The notes beneath the pieces were generated by a model. That model did not search any database. It saw only the letters and a program-made list of their open reading frames with translations, and was not told the origin of the DNA. The position numbers were made by a program, and so were the translations under genes. From Bufo bufo (taxonomy: Eukaryota; Chordata; Amphibia; Anura; Bufonidae), in NCBI RefSeq assembly GCF_905171765.1, contig NC_053391.1, positions 262,215,918 to 262,279,917 on the forward strand: 64,000 nt of DNA. The letters are read 5' to 3'. Shown here in pieces: positions 11,105-22,649 of this stretch (its first letter is position 1; each line of letters opens with the position of its first letter).

Positions 11105-13812
11105 CAGGGGCGGGCTGGGCTGGGGGGCAGGGAGGCAATTGCCCCCCAGGCCGCCCTAAATTAACGGCCGCTGGGCCGCCCGTCTTTAAAAAAATGAATT
11201 TTTATTTTTTATTCTTCAGGGCCGCACCGCCAATCACCACAGGCGGTGCGGCCCAGGATGTAATTGCGGCCGTGCTGTGTGTGCTGTGGGGCAGGGGAGG
11301 GAGAGGCGTGTCCCTCCCCTGTTCTTCTGATAGGCCGCAGGCACTAATGCCTGCAGCCTATCAGAGGCCAGCTCAGGCAGCGCGATGACGTCATTATCAT
11401 CGCGACGCCTGAGCCGGGCAGCACACAGCAGGGACACAGGCCGGAAGAGGCTTGCATCGCTGCTGATGGAGGTAAGTATTAGTGTTTTTTTTTTTTTTTC
11501 TTCTTTGCGGGGGGCTGGCACTATGGGGGGGGATCTGGCACTATGGGGGGCTGGCACTATGGGGGGGGTCTGGCACTATAGGGGGGGCTTGCACTATAGG
11601 GGAGCTTGCACTATAGGGGGGGGGTAGCACTATGGGGGGGCACTATAGGGGGAGCTGGCACTATGGGGGAGCTAGCACTATGGGGGATCTAGCACTATGG
11701 GGGAGCTAGCACTATGGGGGGGCACTATGGGGGGGGCTTGCATTATAGGGGGAGCTGGCACTATGGGGGGGGCTGGCACTATGGGGGAGCTAGCACTATG
11801 GGGGGGCACTATAGGGGGAGCTGGCACTATAGGGGGGGCTGGCATTATGGGGGAGCTAGCACTATGGGGGGGCTTGCACTATAGGGGGGCTGGCACTATG
11901 GGGGGGCTGACACTGTGGGGAAGCTGGCACTATAGGGGGGCTGACACTATGGGGGAGCTATCACTATGGGGGGGCTTGCACTATAGGGGGAGCTGGCACT
12001 ATGGGGGGGCTGACACTATGGGGAGGCTGGCACTATGGGGGGAGCTGGCACTATGGGGGGGCTGGCACTATGGGGGGGGAGCTGGCACTATGGGGGGGCT
12101 TGCACTATGGGGGGGCTTGCACTATAGGGGGAGCTGGCACTATTAGGGGGGCTGGCACTATGGGGGAGCTGGCACTATTAGGGGGGCTGGCACTATGGGG
12201 GAGCTGGCACTATGGGGGAGCTGGCACTATAAGGGGGCTGGCACTAGGGGGGAGCTGGCACTATGGGGGGGCTGACACTATGGGGGGGGCTGGCACTATT
12301 GGAGGAGCTGGCACTATGGGGGCATTTCTTACTGGCACATTATGGGGGGGAACCATGGGGGAGTGGAGCACTATGGGGGTTTCTTGGGGTTCTAAAGGGG
12401 CTTTTTTTAATTATTGGCACATTCTGGGGGGCACTATAGGGGAGAGCAGCACTATGGGGCATCTGGTGTTACTATAGGGGCACTATGGGGAAGTGGGGGC
12501 TCTAAAGGGGCCTTTTGTATTGGAACATTATGGGGGGGCACTATGGCATTTGGTGGCACTAAGGGGGCATTTTTTACTGGCACATTATGGGAGGCACTAT
12601 AGGGGAGAGCGGCACTATGGGGCATTATTTGGGGGCACTATGGGGGAGTGGAGCACTATTGGGGCATATGGTGGCACTAAGAAGGGGCATTTTTTTACTG
12701 GCACATTGTGGGGGAGAGGAGCACTATAGGGGCATCTGCTGGGGGCACTAAGGGGCATTTTTTTACTGGCATATTATGGGGGACACTATGGGGAAGGGGG
12801 AGAGGAGCAGTATGAGGGCATTTACTGGGGCACTATATAGGGGTATTTTATACTGGCATACATTATGGGGACATTAACTCAACTGCGGGCACTAAGCGGG
12901 GGTATTTCATGTACTGTCATATTATAGGGAAAATTAGTACTACTAGGGGGTATTATGGGGAGCTTTACTACTACTGGGGGGCTATGGGGAACATGATTAC
13001 TAGGGCACTATAGGGGCATTATTACTACTAAGTGTGCTCTGTCAGAGAATTATTTATATTGGTGGGATTTTGGGGAGCACTGTTACTTTGGGGGCACCCT
13101 GGCATAGTATCAGCTTAGCGCAATTATTTTTGGGGGACATTATTTTTATACTATTAGTGTCTGGGCGCAGTTATTTTTTAGAGCACTGTGTGCCAATAAT
13201 TGTTTAAGGGGGCACTATCTGTGTGGTAGTAGTATTTCCAGGGGTACTGTTTCTGCAGTATAGTATTGGGGGTGGCAGGAAACTAAAGTCTGTTTCTCAA
13301 TCTCTGCAGAGATGGGAGATGGCAGAAAAATCATCATGGCGGTCGTCTGAATGGAGAAGATGAGGAAAGAGAACGTCTACATCAAAGGTGACATCACTGG
13401 ATGTAAGAGGTATGTGGTGCTATGTAGGAGAGGAGATGTTCCGGCTCCTCCTCCTGCCATTTGCAGAAGGAGGATTCAGAGCTGGGTGAGGACGACGAAA
13501 GGGGGCAGCAAGCCACGGGCGGGTGGCAGATGGTGGGGGGGAACCACAAGCCTTGAGCAGGATCAGGGGAGGGAGGAGAGCGGAGGAGCTTCCTGGCTGT
13601 AGCTTGGTATATAAGCAGGCAGTGCAGCCAGGACAGACCCTCCCCTCTCCGTATGATGTGTAGACAGGCCTCAACTATAGAATGTCAGCTGTACAGTGTG
13701 TGTTGGGAGTGGCCTATTATATGTAGGAGGGGCTTTTAATAATGGATGGGGCTAAAAATGGGCCACTTGACTGGATTTGCCTCCCAGGACTAAGGCTGCC
13801 AGCCCTCCCCTG
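11105..13812. mobile_element. 2.7-kb non-autonomous hAT-like element
   Basis: The ends CAGGGGCGGGCTGG and CCAGCCCTCCCCTG are inverted repeats. The flanks gttataca (11097-11104) and gttttaca (13813-13820) form an 8-bp duplication with one mismatch. It interrupts the LINE exactly between NNDKCKVIH and the following HMGKKS segment. The interior is mostly a G-rich minisatellite. No transposase is visible. The ends resemble the small MITE at 8959, so the two belong to related families. Confidence 0.75.
11512..13080. repeat. G-rich minisatellite (GGCACTATGGGGG-type units)
   Basis: About 80 irregular units of roughly 13-20 bp built on 'ggcactatgggggg', with runs of 5-8 G. Units become longer and more diverged after about 12320. 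Long open frames here are by-products of the repeat. Dense G-runs make quadruplex formation plausible. Confidence 0.85.
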
Positions 13813-13820
13813 GTTTTACA

Positions 13821-14042
13821 CATGGGAAAGAAAAGTACAAGTCACCAGTACATGCTAAATGGTAAAACACTGGGTAACACTGACATGGAAAAGGACCTAG
13901 GAATTTTTGTGAACAGCAAACTAAGCTGTAGAAACCAGTGTCAGGCAGCTGCGGCCAAGCCCAATAAGATTATGGGGTGCATCAAAAGGGGCATAGATGC
14001 CCATGATGAGAACATAGTCCTGCCACTTTACAAATCACCAGT
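13821..14042 (+). pseudogene. LINE reverse transcriptase fragment, part 3 of 3
   Basis: Continuation of the LINE after the hAT insertion: MGKKSTSHQYMLNG, then EKDLGIFVNSKLSCRNQC, AAAKPNKIMGCIKRG and ENIVLPLYKSPV. This is the region just after the RT palm in CR1/L2/Rex-group LINEs. The sequence then runs into a hairpin element, so the 3' end is lost. Confidence 0.75.
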
Positions 14043-14176
14043 CCGTGTGCATTCCGTATTTTGCGGAACAGAAAAGAACAGTACTATCCTTGTCCGTTAT
14101 GCGGACAATAATAGGACAAATTCTATCTTTTAGCAGAACAGATATACGGAAATACGGACCGGAATGCACACCGAGT
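14043..14176. repeat. Small hairpin repeat
   Basis: GTGTGCATTCCGTATTT at the left is mirrored by AAATACGGACCGGAATGCACAC at the right, with a shorter inner mirror (TTGTCCG...CGGACAA). It looks like a short palindromic MITE inserted at the LINE end. Sequence to 14280 may belong to it. Confidence 0.5.
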
Positions 14177-14457
14177 AACTTCCACTTTTTTGAAATTAAT
14201 GGTTCCATATACGGTCCGCAAAAAAACCCGGAACGAAAACGGAATGAAAATACGTTCGTGTGCAAGAGGCCTAAACGGAAATAGGAACTTTGAAATTAAC
14301 ATTTTTGGACGCATCCCCTTTTTCACTCACCCCCTTTTTAACTTGTTCATGTGATTGTTGGTCCTCCATTTTATACAGCTTGTTGCAGCATTGAGACCTT
14401 AGTTGGAATCCTGTGTTTGGCAGACATTGGTTTCTGGCTATAATTTTCTGTTGTATC

Positions 14458-15832
14458 ATGACTGACGATACGGAGGAAATTGTTCTCTTGTGCTGGCTGC
14501 TTTCTCGGGAACAGAAACAGCAGCCAACTATGCTGAACGTAGAACCGAGGAGGAGCATTTCCACACGCTGTACATGGATCTGCGACAGCATCCTGAGAAA
14601 TTTCATGGGTTTTGTTGAATGTCTGTGAACAGCTTTGATTTGTTGTTAGCGACTCTGCCTCACATACCAGAACACAAATATGAGGTGCTGCATTTCTCCT
14701 GAGGAACGGCTCATCGTGACATTGAGGTATGTATTTTTCACATTATTTTATATTTGTAGAATGTGAAAACTATTTAAAAAAAATTATATATTTGTAATAT
14801 GTGATATAGTGTAGCTAAAAACTGATAATTTGCATATGTAGATTTATACTATTTTTTGGGTGTGATAGTATATCTGCATTGCATTATTGTTTTTCTATTT
14901 GTTTTCCAAATTTTCGGCAACCGGGAATTAATTTTCATCTCTGTATTTTGAGTTCCTGCTGGGAGTCTCAACTACTTCTCAGATTGCTTGTCAAACCTGT
15001 GATTTGATTTGGCAGCAACTCCGGGAAGCAGTGTTGCCAGTGTCCAAGGCTGGGGATTGGATCTGAATAGCTGAGGGGTTTTATGTTGATGCGCAGTTTC
15101 CAAACTGCATTGGGGCACTGGATGGCAAACACATATGTGTTAAGAAGCCGCCTCACTCAGGGTCCCGGTACTTCAAGTATAAAAAATATTTTTCTGTAGT
15201 GCTTTTGGCCTTGGCTGACAGTACTTAAAAGTTTATAATTGTGGATATTGGGCCTATGGGAGCACTGCAGATGCAAGCATTTTCAGTTCTTCTAGAATGT
15301 GTGAGAAACTTCAAACAGCTAGGCCTCCCAGAAGACTGCCAGGTTCTGCAGGACCATGGCTCCATTTGTAATTGTGGCTGATGAAGGGTTTGTTTTGTCA
15401 ACACATGTCATGCGCCCCTTCCCCAGTCGCAACCTGGATGACAGCAGACGTATCTTCAACTATCGGCTGAGTAGAGCTCGTCGGTATGTTGAGTGTGTGT
15501 TTGGAATACTCACACACAAGTGGAGAGTATTACTGTCATCCTAACAGATGGCACAGGAGAATGCCACCCGGGTTATTCACACATGTGTGATCCTACATAA
15601 CTTCGTCTGGATTCATGATGCTCTCTCAGAAGTTGATTTATTAGAACCTGGTCCATCTTCTTCATCCAGACCCTTAATGGACAACCTGGAACTGCAGGGC
15701 TTGCAGTTCAGGCCCTCTATAAACAATATTTTTCAAGTCCTGAGGGTGCATTGCCGTGGCAGATGGACGCAGTTCATGGCAGACTATGAAGTGATCTGGA
15801 CTCTGGTCATCATAGTTTTTTTTGTTTTCTAG
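14458..15832 (+). pseudogene. Harbinger (PIF) transposase, broken, with an apparent intron
   Basis: A PIF/Harbinger DDE transposase cuts and pastes at a 3-bp target. The first exon (to about 14726) has HTLYMDLRQHPEKFHGF and EERLIVTL, then meets a GAGGTATG donor-like site where Harbinger genes often have an intron. The second part (from about 14950) carries DLIWQQLREAVLP, then FPNCIGALDGKHICVKKPP with the first Asp, then KFIIVDIG with the second Asp. The last part (15356-15544) has VIVADEGFVLSTHVMRPF, FNYRLSRARRYVECVFGI and KWRVLLS. The next frame (15548-15832) covers the C-terminal TRVIHTCVILHNF motif. Stops (such as TGA near 15064 and TAA near 15225) and frameshifts disable it. Terminal repeats were not found with confidence. 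Confidence 0.85.
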
Positions 15833-16432
15833 TTAGTTTTTTTTATTTTGGTAGGAGAGTTATATGTAGATAGTGTAGGGACTCACAAGACAAAGAGGAC
15901 CCTTGATGTGGGCTTGTGGGCTGGGGTTAATCTGTAGCCAAAACTTTAAAAAAATCTGTCTGTGTTTTAATGCATGTTCATTGTTAAAATGTGCATGAGT
16001 AGTTAATTTTTATTTTTTGTCTACATAAACCCTCTAATACCTCTTTATAATGATATGTTTCGTACATATTGATTCGTGCACTCCTGTTTAGATATATTTC
16101 ACAACATATTTAATTTATTTAAGCATGCAGAACACTTCAAGACGCTGTCTAAGGTGCCACCTTTAGAGGTTATCCCAGCACTTATAAACATTTGGAAAAT
16201 CCTTTGCCATGTGCATGGTTATCTTTAAAGTATATGCACAGCCCTAGTTGTAATTAATTCAATAAAGTAAGCTACACTATGTGTATTATGTTAGTACTGT
16301 TTGCATTTCAATAAAAAACTAAATGATGTTCTTGTTTGAATGTTATACCATATTGAAAAGGCCAGACATTTTCGTTACCATATTTCTTTATATGATAAAA
16401 TTAAATTACCAAATAAAAGAATGGCTTTAAAT

Positions 16433-16867
16433 TCAGCCTGTATTAAAAAACAGCACAACATAACTTAAAAATGATATGCCCATAAGGTCTTTTAAGAAAG
16501 GTCCCGGAGCATGTGCACGAGGCCCAGCCACATGACTTTGTGTTTGGGATGACATTCTGGGGTCGTCATAATGAGCACGGAGGCCATGTTCATGCTCCTG
16601 AGAAAAGAGGGACTGGGAATAATAAGAGCTGGACCCAGGATGTTGTGACCCCATGCTGGGCCCAGGTTGTTGTGACCCCATGCTGGACCCAGGATGTTGT
16701 GGCAGCATGCTGGACCCAGGATGTTGTGGCAGCATGCTGGGCACAGGTTTTGATTCTGTGGCTAAAATTAAAGCACGGTGCTTCAAGTTATCCACAGTCC
16801 GCACCAGCTCAAGTAGATCCATGTGGGTATCCATGATGGTGGCCACAGAACCCATAATGGATACAAG
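16433..16867 (-). pseudogene. Probable second (DNA-binding partner) protein of the Harbinger, C-terminal part
   Basis: A minus-strand open frame of 140 residues converges on the transposase gene, the usual arrangement for Harbinger's two genes. It contains a low-complexity tract of PQHPGSSM/SQHPGSS repeats followed by SYYSQSLF and a Gln/His/Ser-rich tail. The Myb/MADF DNA-binding part would lie further upstream but is absent, because the Ngaro element begins at 16868. The assignment rests on position and style only; I do not see a diagnostic domain. Confidence 0.4.
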
Positions 16868-17024
16868 TGTTAAGGCTGGCCGCAGGCTAGCCTGGATTTG
16901 TGGGAGGGGCCGGTACCTGTCTCAAGCAGTCTGGCTCTCCCAGGCAGCCTGGATTTGTGGGAGGGGCCGGTACCTGTCTTAAGCAGTCTGGCTCTCCCAG
17001 GCAGCACGTCGGCATTCGGACGTC
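16868..17024 (+). repeat. Ngaro terminal repeat A1
   Basis: Starts TGTTAAGGCTGGCCGC and ends CATTCGGACGTC. It is repeated at 21413-21569 with at most a few changes. Inside it a shorter unit beginning GCCTGGATTTGTGGGAGGGG occurs twice in tandem. Confidence 0.85.
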
Positions 17025-17373
17025 TGCTACTTCCGGGTGTGACGTCATCAGCAAGCGTCCTGCACGAGTCGGATCTCAGAGAAGCCGGGTGTACCTTTCA
17101 CTTCAGTCTGCAAGCTGTTCAGGTCGTTTTCCATGATAACTGCTTTGTTCGGGGAGCGTGGTAACGTGGAGGAGGGTAGGAGGGGGTGTAGAGAGGGGGA
17201 AGTGTGCCGGAGGATCGCTTCTCCTCACTGCGTTCAGGCACATGCAATTCAAGTTTTGGCACCAATGGGCAGCATTGTCACATAGTTGGAGCTCATTGCC
17301 TGTCTCAGCATAACCTGTATCTAAGTTCATACAGGGGCTGCGAGTCATCTGGGATCAGCAGGTTAAACTCTGG

Positions 17374-18516
17374 CAGCTGGGTCCTGGTGCCATTACTGAG
17401 TTGATTACTTACAAGGTTGCGGCTTGTGCACATGTTTGACACTCATCACATACACTACATACATACCTTAGACACATAGTTCGCACATCAGGCAGTTTGA
17501 CGAAAAAAAAAAAAAAGGGTACAAGTGGATTGTTAAATAAAAATAAAAAAAAAAACTTTATCCACCAAGCTTCATCCATACACCTCTAGCATAGGTACAT
17601 CCGCCAATACAGCTACACGCTCGCACCACATACACACCCCGTTTCATCTCGTAGACTAGTGTCATACGTCATACGGTCTGTTTTCCACAAATCCTATACT
17701 TACATACATCACCTACCACGTCTGTAGGTTCTTTAGCCCGCAGTATTCGTTTTTAATTAATCTGCCACGTCACAGATTCACACAAACTCGGGCTCGCTTC
17801 ATACGTCAGTGGAAACGACTATCATACTCCCTGTCAGCCTCGAAGGCTTTTCGTTCAATCGTTTCACGCTGCTGGGGGGGGGAAGGGGAGGGGCTTAGAT
17901 TCCGTCAGCTGGGTCCTGGTGCCATTACTGAGTTGATTACTTACAAGGTTGCTGCTTGTGCACATGTTTGGCACTCATCACATACACTGCATACATACCT
18001 TAGACACATAGTTCGCACATCAGGCAGTTTGATAAAAAAAAAAAAAAAAAAAGGGTACAAGTGGATTGTTAAATAAAGTAAAAAAAAAAAAAAAGTGGGT
18101 TGTTCAAATAAAGAAAAAAAAAAAAAAAAGTGGGTTGTTCAAATAAAGAAAAAAATAAAATAAAACCTTTATCCACCAAGCTTCATCCATACACCTCTAG
18201 CATAGGTACATCCGCCAATACAGCTACACGCTCGCACGACATACACACCCCGTTTGATCTCGTAGACTAGTGTCATACGTCATACGTCTGTTTCCACAAA
18301 TCCTATACTTACATACATCACCTACCACGTCTGTAGGTTCTTTAGCCCGCAGTATTCGTTTTTAATTAATCTACCACGTCACAGATTCACACAAACTCGG
18401 GCTCGCTTCATACGTCGGTGGAAACGACTATCATACTCCCTGTCAGCCTCGAAGGCTTTTCGTTCAATCGTTTCACGCTGCTGGGGGGGGAAGGGGAGGG
18501 GCTTAGATTCCGTCAT
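17374..18516 (+). repeat. Tandem duplication of about 0.55 kb in the Ngaro leader
   Basis: The segment from CAGCTGGGTCCTGG to CTTAGATTCCGTCA occurs at 17374-17904 and again at 17905-18516. The copies differ mainly in A-rich homopolymers; the second has an extra amplified 'gtgggttgttcaaataaag' block. Confidence 0.85.
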
Positions 18517-18757
18517 CTTGTTTGTCAGCTTACGGGCAGCAGGTCGTAGGGTTAACAGGTTGTTTTTTTTTTTTTCTCTTTTTCTTTCTTCGTTTTTTTT
18601 TTTTTGTTGTTGTTGTTTTGTGGTGTTTGTTGTGTTGTTTGCAGTGGTCTACGCCATCTGCAACTTCAGCCAGTGCAGGCTCCTGCATGTCTGTGCCACA
18701 TGTTTTAGGGCACATCCGGTCACGATCTGCACATTGAAGCCGGCGTGACTGAGCCGG

Positions 18758-20333
18758 GTGAATGTGGAGGCACTAGACCAGCTGCTGCGGCTTCATCCGG
18801 TTCAGCCGTTCCGTACATTCCTGGTGGAAGGGTTTTCACGGGGATTTCACACTGGGCTCATCACCTTGCCCCAGCAGACTCATGAATGCCCCAACTTGCA
18901 GTCGGCTTCTAAACATGCTGGTCTGGTGGATTCACTCTTGGCAGTTGAGCTGGACAAGGGTTTCATCATTGGTCCTTTCCAGTCCCCTCCTTTCTGCACT
19001 TGGAGGGTGAGCCCGGTGGGGGTGGTGCAGGGAAAATATTCCAATAAATTTCGTTTGATTTATGATTTGTCTGCTCCACATTCTTCCCACGTTCCTAGTC
19101 TCAACTCGTTGATTCCGTCCGAGGAATTTTCCTTGAAGTATACTTCCGTAGACCAGGCTATCCAGGTCATTCTGCAAGACAGGCATGGGGGCTTGGCTGT
19201 CCAACGCAGATGTCTCTGATGCGTTCAAACTGCTGCCCATTAGCCCATCTCTCTGGCAGTGGCATGGCATCAAATGGAGAGATGCGTACTATTTCGCCAC
19301 CAAGTTGACGTTTGGTTCCTAGAGCAGCCCCAGTCTGTTTGACAGGTTAGCGCAGGCACTGGAATGGATTTTGTTGGAACAGGGTTGCCAGAATGTCATT
19401 CACTACCTGGATGATTTTCTGTTGATCGAAGAACCCTCACAGGCACCTGTTGAATTGCAGGTTCTCTTGCAGGTCTTCAAGGAGTTAAACATTCCAGTGG
19501 CCGAACACAAAACAGAAGGGCCTGCGCAGGTTGTCACGTTCTTGGGGATCTCTCTGGATTCACGTGCCATGTCAGCCAGTCTGCCACAAGACAAACTCGA
19601 CAGAATCAAATCAGGTGTCCGTTCCTTGCTCATGTCTCAGGTTTGCAAGAGAGAATTGCAGTCTCTGTTGGGCATGTTATACTTTGCCATGAGGATCATT
19701 CCTCAGGGTAGAGCATTCATTTCAAGATTGCTAGTCTTATTACAACAGACCAGTGATTTGGACGCATCAGTGCATCTTAATGCGAACGCCCGAGCAGATC
19801 TGTTCATGTGGGACAGATTTCTCAGTGGGTGGAACGGCATTTCCATGTTTATTCCGAGGGCCACTTCCGATTCTCCACACGTATTTTCAGACGCGGCTGC
19901 CTCGGTAGGTTTCGCGGCCATATTTGGCTCACATTGGTTCGCCAGCTCATGGCCCACACACGTGCTACAGTTGCCGGGGTTTTCTCAGATGTCGGCATTG
20001 TTCGAGATCTATCCTATCGTAGCAGCTGCTATAGTCTGGGGGCATAGGTGGTCGGGTCACACGGTGGTTTTCCACACTGACTACATGGCGACCGCAGAGA
20101 TCATTAACAAGGGCAGATCTAAATCGTTACTTATCACGTCTTTCATGCGTAGATTGACCTGGGTAGCTCTGGAACGGGGGTTTCATTTTCATGCCCGGTT
20201 TTTGGACGGGGTCAGCAACGTTGCAGCTGATGCTTTATCTCGTTTTGATTTTTCTCGCTTTTTCTTACAGAACCCAGAAGCAGACTCAGTGGGCGCCCCG
20301 GTACCGGACTGGCGGCTGCTGGTCTTGGATTAG
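18758..20333 (+). pseudogene. Ngaro reverse transcriptase and RNase H (one frameshift, one stop)
   Basis: The first segment (18758-19219) has the RT N-terminal blocks (HTGLITLP, FRLIYDLSAPH, SLNSLIP). The ADVSDAFKLLPI block then lies in another frame (about 19204-19320), so a frameshift occurred near 19200, followed by a TAG near 19321. The second open segment (19371-20333) carries the catalytic YLDD box (VIHYLDDFLLI), the thumb (VTFLGISLDS) and a complete-looking RNase H. The latter has HVFSDAAASVGFAAIF, an EIYPIVAAAIVWG segment with Glu, VFHTDYMATAEIINKG with Asp, and NVAADALSRF with the last Asp. Catalytic residues of both enzymes look intact, so this copy may be fairly young. Confidence 0.85.
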
Positions 20334-20338
20334 ACTCT

Positions 20339-21263
20339 CTGATGGTGGTCGCCAGTTCACTCATTACCAAGTCTTTGTCGGCCAGTACGTTGCGGTCGTA
20401 CCGCCGAGCATGGGTGGTTTTTTCGAACTTTAAGTTGGCATATCCTAGAGGTGACACAGGTCAGGTCAAGTATATGGTGGCTTTCGTGCCTTATTGTCAT
20501 TCGGTATTGGCTTTATCCTACAACACCATTAGGCTATATTTGGCTGGGGTGTAGCATTTTTTGGCACTTCAAGAGCCAGACAGACCCTCTATATTTTCAG
20601 CTCACCCGATCAAGGCCATCCTCAGAGGCATTCAAAAGAGCCAGGTCACGGTCAAGTCGGTCCGTCAACCTATTAAGGGGGACACGTTTCGTAGCCTGTC
20701 GGAAGTTCTCACATTCTCACCATTCAGAGTCCTTCCCAGCCTGGTGATCAAGGCGGCGATGTACTTGGCGTTTACGGGTTTTTAAGACCAGGTGAAGTGA
20801 CACAGGCCAAACAAGGGGCGGTGGTTCTCCGCAAGGGAGATTTAGTCAGGATGGGCAGTAACTCATTTGCAGTTGCCTCACAACAAAACAAGGCAGGTAG
20901 GTCCCGGCCATGTAGTTAAGTTCTTCCAGACCACAAACGCATAGTGTCCAGTGACAGTCTTGGACAACCTCTTGCTGGCCCTTAGTCTTCACAGCCCCAC
21001 TGACCCATTACTTCCATTCCCTGTTGGTCCACTGCCGTCCAGCCAGTTCGTCAAACATATTCGCATCCTGTGTAGGATTGAATCCGGCTCAATTCTCGGG
21101 GCATTCTTTCCGCATCGGTGCGGCATCCGCAGCGTCCAAGCATGGAGTCCCTGTGCATATCATTAAACATTTGGGGCGCTGGCGCTCGGGGTGCTTTGTA
21201 CGGTATATCCCGAAGCCACAAGCGGAGCTGGTCCAAGCATTCAGTACATTGGCAGAGTAGCAC
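20339..21263 (+). pseudogene. Ngaro tyrosine recombinase (frameshifted)
   Basis: This is the enzyme that would insert the circular DNA form. Fragments in successive frames cover the core-binding domain (20342-20554: SASTLRSYRRAWVVF, YNTIRLYLAGV), the middle (20561-20785: HPIKAILRGIQKS, VIKAAMYLAFTGF) and the catalytic end (20951-21260). The last part contains GHSFRIGAASAASKHG with the H-x-x-R pair, IKHLGRWRS and the FVRYI Tyr. The R..HxxR..W..Y arrangement fits the family. At least three frame changes and a stop near 20551 inactivate it. The frame ends just before the B1 repeat. Confidence 0.8.
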
Positions 21264-21316
21264 CTAGCACCTCAGGCCTATCCTTCCCTCACTGGTGGGT
21301 TTTGCCCCTTTTTCAG

Positions 21317-21735
21317 GCATACCGACCTAGTGAGGCCAAGGCACACCTCAGGCCAATTAGGTAGGGGGGTGGTGGTTGGGCATCTTCCACTCGTTTAGGT
21401 CCTGACCACAAGTGTTAAGGCTGGCCGCAGGCTAGCCTGGATTTGTGGGAGGGGCCGGTACCTGTCTCAAGCAGTCTGGCTCTCCCAGGCAGCCTGGATT
21501 TGTGGGAGGGGCCGGTACGTGTCTTAAGCAGTCTGGCTCTCCCAGGCAGCACGTCGGCATTCGGACGTCCCCTGCCCACCCATTCCCATTCTTCATTCAG
21601 TCATTCAACCATCACATTCAGGGTATGCCCCCTTTTTCAGGCATACCGACCTAGTGAGGCCAAGGCACACCTCAGGCCAATTAGGTAGGGGGGTGGTGGT
21701 TGGGCATCTTCCACTCGTTTAGGTCCTGACCACAA
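21317..21735 (+). repeat. Ngaro 3' repeats B1-A2-B2
   Basis: B1 (21317-21411, from AGGCATACCGACCTAG to CCTGACCACA) is followed at once by A2 (21413-21569). After about 68 bp comes B2 (21638-21735), a near-perfect copy of B1. The junction CACAAGTGTTAAGG between B1 and A2 resembles the outer left flank (TACAAGTGTTAAGG), as expected for a circular-junction sequence. Confidence 0.85.
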
Positions 21736-22607
21736 ATATATATATTTCAAAGAAAGGGCTGGGCACTCTCTATATCTGGAGTAAGTGGTACTTTATTAGA
21801 TAAAATCCTATAATAATAATAGTGAATACTCCTAAAAATAATAAAACAATCTATAATAAGTCTGGCCAGACTAAAATATGACAAACAGTACCTATAGACA
21901 ATACTAATATAACAGTGCTGATATTGAACAGTGCTACTGTTAAAACAATCCTAAAAATTAAGAACAAGATACTCCTATAAAACGCAATGGTCGTTTTTGA
22001 TGCAATGTCCAGAATTTCACATAAATAATCACAAGATAAGAAGTGATATTAAATATTCAAGATTATTTCTTAATATTATATCCAATGTCCAGAATTATAC
22101 ATATACTCGTGAATTATTCTAAATGGCTCTGAATTTTCCTATATAGTTTATAGTCTGTTAATAGGCAAATTGTAACATCGAAAAATGTCTTACGTTATCT
22201 ACGAATAGGACTATGTGTCGATTATATTTCTCATCGCAAATACTTATTCCATCTCTAATTGTATTGTCTACTCACGAAACAGATGTACGTAGGTGGATCC
22301 AATCGACAATCCACGGCGTCCCGCGTGGTGATTCAAGTCCGATCTTCCGCTGCTGCTTATTCACGTGAGTATCGACTTTAACGTGGAATAGTAATATACG
22401 ACTTGTGTTGGGATATCGAAGAAATTTCGACAACAAATGTCCTTTGCCGTTCACTTTAACAAGTGCAGGTTTTCACTTACTGGCGCCAGTAGCTCCTTTA
22501 TATTTTCGATTTCACTCGTGCATGCGGTATGTCCTCGATCGTTTTTCTCCAAAGTATTCAAATCTGTGAAAGCTGGTGGTCCTTGTGTTGAATAGGGGGG
22601 TCCAGTA

Positions 22608-22649
22608 CCAAACGTGTTTCGGGGCTCTAAGTGGCCCCTTCCTCAGTGG
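22608..22649 (-). ncRNA. Hammerhead-like motif, left arm
   Basis: On the minus strand CCA, CTGAGGA, an extra A, a GGGGC/GCCCC hairpin, GAAA, ACACGT, T, TGG. CCA and TGG form an inner stem I. It differs from the right-arm copy by one base in stem III (ACACGT against ACGCGT), which breaks the palindrome. Confidence 0.5.

Larger units (their letters stand above)
16868..21735 (+). mobile_element. Ngaro-type tyrosine-recombinase retrotransposon with split direct repeats
   Basis: The parts lie in the order A1 (16868-17024), interior with RT/RNase H and tyrosine recombinase, B1 (21317-21411), A2 (21413-21569), B2 (21638-21735). A1/A2 and B1/B2 are near-identical direct repeats. This A1-B1-A2-B2 layout is diagnostic for Ngaro/DIRS-type elements, which integrate through a circular intermediate without an integrase and usually make no target duplication. 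No methyltransferase domain lies between RNase H and the recombinase, favouring Ngaro over DIRS. No gag was recognised in 17025-18757, which is dominated by a 0.55-kb duplication and homopolymers. Confidence 0.85.

Noticed and set aside
11697..12729. Gly/Trp/Met-rich open frames
   Set aside because: They are produced by the G-rich minisatellite.
14458..14628. Host gene exon (MTDDTEEIVLLCWLL)
   Set aside because: The following bases match Harbinger first-exon wording (HTLYMDLRQHPEKF) in a shifted frame, so it is transposon sequence.
18518..18748. Short hydrophobic Phe-rich protein with membrane segment
   Set aside because: The hydrophobic stretch is encoded by a poly-T tract in the Ngaro leader.
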